Below are positions 13,105 to 15,527 of a stretch of DNA of 15,527 nt, piece after piece. The translations under genes were made by a program, and so were the position numbers. Under the pieces are notes generated by a model that was not told the DNA's origin, made no database searches, and saw only the letters and a program-made list of their open reading frames with translations. The stretch covers positions 1-15,527 of the forward strand of contig DATLEZ010000118.1 of assembly GCA_035525055.1 (NCBI GenBank), given 5' to 3'. The stretch's first letter is position 1. Each line of letters starts with the position of its first letter. Source of the stretch: DATEEG01 sp035525055 (GTDB taxonomy: Bacteria; Actinomycetota; Acidimicrobiia; Spongiisociales; ZC4RG35).

Positions 13105-14325
13105 ATGTCGGGCTACGCCAAAGGGCCATTCGCCGTCGATTGGGAGGACCGTTACGACTTTCCTGAGATCAGGGGCCAGCGAGTAGCGAAAACTCAGGAG
13201 GCGATGCGCGCTGCGGGTGCCACCGGCCTTCTGGTCTGGAAGGACGAGAACGTCCGCTATCTCACCTCGCTGCGAGCCCAACTCATTGCCGGCAAGACCA
13301 CCTCCCTCAACGGTGCCCTCCTGGTGCCCGACGCCGATCCGGTGCTGCTCTGCTCCGGTGGGGAGATCGACAAGGCCCGGTTTGGAATGTCGTGGATCGG
13401 CGAAGCCCACGCCATCCCGATCATGGAACAACGCGACCTGGTCGATGGCTTCGTCAAGAACACTCTCGGTCCCATCCTCAAATCGCGCGGGCTCGACACC
13501 GGCCGTCTCGGCGTGGACCAGGCCAACATCTCCTTCATCGAGGCGATGCGCACGCATTTCCCGAACCTCGAACTGTTCGACGGGGACACCGTCATGCAAC
13601 AGGCCCGCTGGATCAAGACCGCCGGCGAGATCGCCATCATCGAGGAGGCCTGTGCCATCGGCGACTCCGTGACCCAGAGGGCGCTCGACGAAACCAGGGC
13701 TGGTCGCCGAGAGCTGGAGGTGGCCGGCGACGCCATGCAGACCCTGTTCTATCTCGGCGGGGAAATGGCCCATGTGATCACACCGTTTGTCGCTTCCGGC
13801 GAGCACATGTCACCGCCCCACCGAATTGCCACCGACAAGATTCTCCGCAATCAGGATCTCTGTTTCATCGACATCGGCGCGATGTGGAACGACTACTTCG
13901 CCGACATCGGCCGGACCACGATCGTCGGCAAGCCCCACCAGCGTCAGAAAGAGATCTACACCGCGGTTTACGAGGGCCTGATGGCGGGAGTCGACAAGAT
14001 GCGGCCCGGATTCACCAACCAGGACTGCGCCGACGCCATCATCGCCAAGATCGGCGAACACGGCCTTTCCGAGAATCTCTTCAGCCTCTTCATCGGGCAC
14101 GGCATCGGGATGGGAGCCAACGAACCGCCATATATAGGTGAGAAGCTGCCCGGGGCACCGACCTACGAGTTTCAACCGAACATGGTCTTTGCTGTCGAGC
14201 CTCTGGTGTGGGTGCCCGACGTTCCAGGTGGCGGCGGGGTCCGGATCGAGGACATGGTCCTGATCACCGAGGGCGCCGCCCGAATCCTGTCCAGGGTCGA
14301 GTACGAAGAACGGCTGATGCTCTGA
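13105..14325 (+). CDS. M24 family metallohydrolase (Xaa-Pro dipeptidase/creatinase fold)
   Basis: The ATG at 13105 with AAAGGAG five bases before it was chosen over an upstream in-frame ATG at 12943, which lies inside the opposing reductase. The protein has 406 residues. Residues 1-165 are the creatinase-type N-terminal domain; the rest is the pita-bread catalytic domain. All five dimetal ligands are present: Asp256 and Asp267 (FIDIGAMWNDYFADIGRT), His332 (GHGIGMG), Glu365 (FAVEP) and Glu382 (RIEDMV). An active dimetal site is therefore likely. M24 members include Xaa-Pro peptidases, creatinase, ectoine hydrolase and DMSP lyase, so the reaction is open. It is the first gene of an operon with a hydroxyacid dehydrogenase and an amidohydrolase, which points to small-molecule catabolism rather than peptide trimming (inference). 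Confidence 0.85.
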   Translation: MSGYAKGPFAVDWEDRYDFPEIRGQRVAKTQEAMRAAGATGLLVWKDENVRYLTSLRAQLIAGKTTSLNGALLVPDADPVLLCSGGEIDKARFGMSWIGEAHAIPIMEQRDLVDGFVKNTLGPILKSRGLDTGRLGVDQANISFIEAMRTHFPNLELFDGDTVMQQARWIKTAGEIAIIEEACAIGDSVTQRALDETRAGRRELEVAGDAMQTLFYLGGEMAHVITPFVASGEHMSPPHRIATDKILRNQDLCFIDIGAMWNDYFADIGRTTIVGKPHQRQKEIYTAVYEGLMAGVDKMRPGFTNQDCADAIIAKIGEHGLSENLFSLFIGHGIGMGANEPPYIGEKLPGAPTYEFQPNMVFAVEPLVWVPDVPGGGGVRIEDMVLITEGAARILSRVEYEERLML

Positions 14326-14362
14326 CCGCAGCGATCGGCCTGCTCAATACGAAGGATCCCCG

Positions 14363-15388
14363 ATGAAACCGAAACTGTTCATTCCGCAACCAATTCCCGA
14401 GGCAGCGATTTCCCGCCTGGCCCAACGGTGTGACGTCACGATGTATCCCCACGTCGACCGGCGCATGCCCTACGACGAGGTGCTAGCCGCTGTTCACGAC
14501 CAGGACATCCTCTATGCGCTCGGCGAGATTCCGTACGACGCCCCGATCATCGATGCTGCTGTCAATCTCAAGCTGATTGCAGCCATGCACGCGTCTGCCA
14601 AGTTCGTGGACCGTGAGGCGGCCAGTAAACGGGGAATTCCCATCACCCTCATCCCCAACCGGATTGCCAAGACCACTGCGGAGTTCACCTTTGCCCTGCT
14701 GATGGCGACGGCCTGGCGGCTACCCGAAGCGGACCGTTTCCTGCGCGCCGGTGACTGGAAGCAAAACCAGTCAATGGCGTTTCTGGGCACCCGCCTCTTT
14801 GACAAGACCCTGGGGATTGTTGGCCTCGGAACGGTTGGTACGGACGTGGCAATCAAGGCCCGGGCGTGCGGGATGAAGATCATTTACACAAAGCGAAACA
14901 GGCTCTCCCCTGCCGAGGAGGCGAGCCTCGGCGCCGACTACCGATCGCTGACGGACCTTTTCATGGAGGCCGACTTCATTGCCCTGACTCCGGCGCTGAC
15001 GAAAGACACCAAGGGGATGGTCACCGCCGATCTGATCGCCATGATGAAGCCAAGCGCGATCCTGATCAACACCTCCCGAGGTCACGTGATCGACGAAGGC
15101 GCACTGACCCAGGCTCTCCTGGAGGGTCGCATCCGCGGGGCCGGACTCGACGTCTACGAGAACGAGATTCCCGACGTCGACATCCCCGGACCATCGGAGG
15201 TTCTCAAGAGCCTGGCGAATGTGGTGCTCACGCCCCACATCGGCACCGCCGCCCGGGAAACCCGCGAAGAGATGGCGCTGCGCACGGTGGAGAACATCGA
15301 GCGCTTCCTCGACGGGAAGAGGCCCCTGGACATCCTCAACCCCGAGGTCTACGGCGAAGCCGCCACCCGCGACGAGCGCATCGGCTGA
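14363..15388 (+). CDS. D-isomer-specific 2-hydroxyacid dehydrogenase
   Basis: The 341 residues show the family's split catalytic domain around a Rossmann fold. The nucleotide loop GIVGLGTVG lies at 151-159, followed by IIYTKRNR at 173-180, where NAD-preferring members carry an acidic residue. Lys177 and Arg178 instead suggest NADP(H). Catalytic residues are Arg239 (NTSRGHVID), Glu266 (LDVYENE) and His292 (LTPHIGTA). It would interconvert a 2-oxoacid and a D-2-hydroxyacid in the cytoplasm, probably as reductase if NADPH-linked. The ATG has GAAGGAT as ribosome site. The gene lies 37 bp after the M24 gene and 4 bp before an amidohydrolase, so all three look co-transcribed. The substrate is unknown; a 3-phosphoglycerate dehydrogenase role is unlikely because the C-terminal regulatory domains are absent. 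Confidence 0.9.
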   Translation: MKPKLFIPQPIPEAAISRLAQRCDVTMYPHVDRRMPYDEVLAAVHDQDILYALGEIPYDAPIIDAAVNLKLIAAMHASAKFVDREAASKRGIPITLIPNRIAKTTAEFTFALLMATAWRLPEADRFLRAGDWKQNQSMAFLGTRLFDKTLGIVGLGTVGTDVAIKARACGMKIIYTKRNRLSPAEEASLGADYRSLTDLFMEADFIALTPALTKDTKGMVTADLIAMMKPSAILINTSRGHVIDEGALTQALLEGRIRGAGLDVYENEIPDVDIPGPSEVLKSLANVVLTPHIGTAARETREEMALRTVENIERFLDGKRPLDILNPEVYGEAATRDERIG

Positions 15389-15392
15389 TCGG

Positions 15393-15527
15393 ATGCCACA
15401 TCCGTTCCCATCGGTGGACGTGCACAACCATGTCCTGACTCCGGCTGTGGAGACGCTGGTCGAACAGCACTACCCGCGGGAGGAGATCCTCACCCACGAG
15501 CCCTACGAGCGCCACGCCGGCGCCAAA
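15393..15527 (+). CDS. Amidohydrolase_2 (ACMSD-like) family protein, 5' end only
   Basis: Forty-five codons are visible before the window ends, starting at the ATG four bases after the hydroxyacid dehydrogenase stop. The His-x-His metal motif is present at once, in SVDVHNHVLTP (residues 7-17). That placement is typical of the amidohydrolase_2 group, which contains carboxymuconate-semialdehyde decarboxylase, aromatic acid decarboxylases such as gamma-resorcylate decarboxylase, and the lactonase and hydratase LigI and LigJ. Close spacing implies co-expression with the two upstream genes. In an aromatic-catabolism setting a decarboxylase or lactonase is the best guess, but the fragment is too short to decide. 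Confidence 0.7.
   Translation, partial: MPHPFPSVDVHNHVLTPAVETLVEQHYPREEILTHEPYERHAGAK

Noticed and set aside
12820..13806. Minus-strand open frame of 328 codons across the reductase/M24 spacer
   Set aside because: It overlaps the starts of two supported genes and their promoter region and shows no domain.

Overview
The window is GC-rich and densely coded. It looks like a catabolic region from a member of Actinomycetota, probably Acidimicrobiia or a close relative. The class assignment is an inference from three things: a lipoprotein with a long Thr/Ala/Glu linker, an orphan winged-helix regulator with a degenerate N-terminal half, and frequent GTG starts together with apparently leaderless promoters. 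No marker gene fixes the taxonomy.

Left block (1-5772, minus strand, transcribed right to left): the 3' remnant of an unidentified gene, an internally shortened maleylacetate reductase, an intradiol (hydroxyquinol-type) dioxygenase, a short spacer with two LacI-type operator-like palindromes, an AtzA/SsnA-type amidohydrolase, an RbsC-like ABC permease overlapping it by ATGA, and a substrate-binding lipoprotein cut by the left edge. Hydroxyquinol dioxygenase and maleylacetate reductase normally carry hydroxyquinol via maleylacetate to 3-oxoadipate, but this reductase lacks the segment that carries two of the usual metal-binding histidines.

Centre (5773-10492): a palindrome-rich spacer, an OmpR/PhoB-type regulator (minus) and a 315-bp divergent spacer with a large inverted repeat. 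Then come galB and ligK (plus), the hydratase and aldolase that finish protocatechuate/gallate 4,5-cleavage, yielding pyruvate plus oxaloacetate. Converging on them is a minus-strand pair: a type I extradiol (VOC) dioxygenase and a DUF6282 metallohydrolase. The four may form one meta-cleavage route, but both minus-strand enzymes depart from expectation at an important histidine.

Right block (10493-15527): a MatB-like acyl-CoA synthetase (plus), a convergent aldo/keto reductase (minus) separated from it by a strong two-part hairpin, and a plus-strand operon of an M24 metallohydrolase, a D-2-hydroxyacid dehydrogenase and an amidohydrolase cut by the right edge. Taken together this is a mosaic of ortho- and meta-cleavage aromatic modules with uptake genes and several hydrolases of unknown substrate. 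No transposase, rRNA, tRNA or CRISPR was seen.
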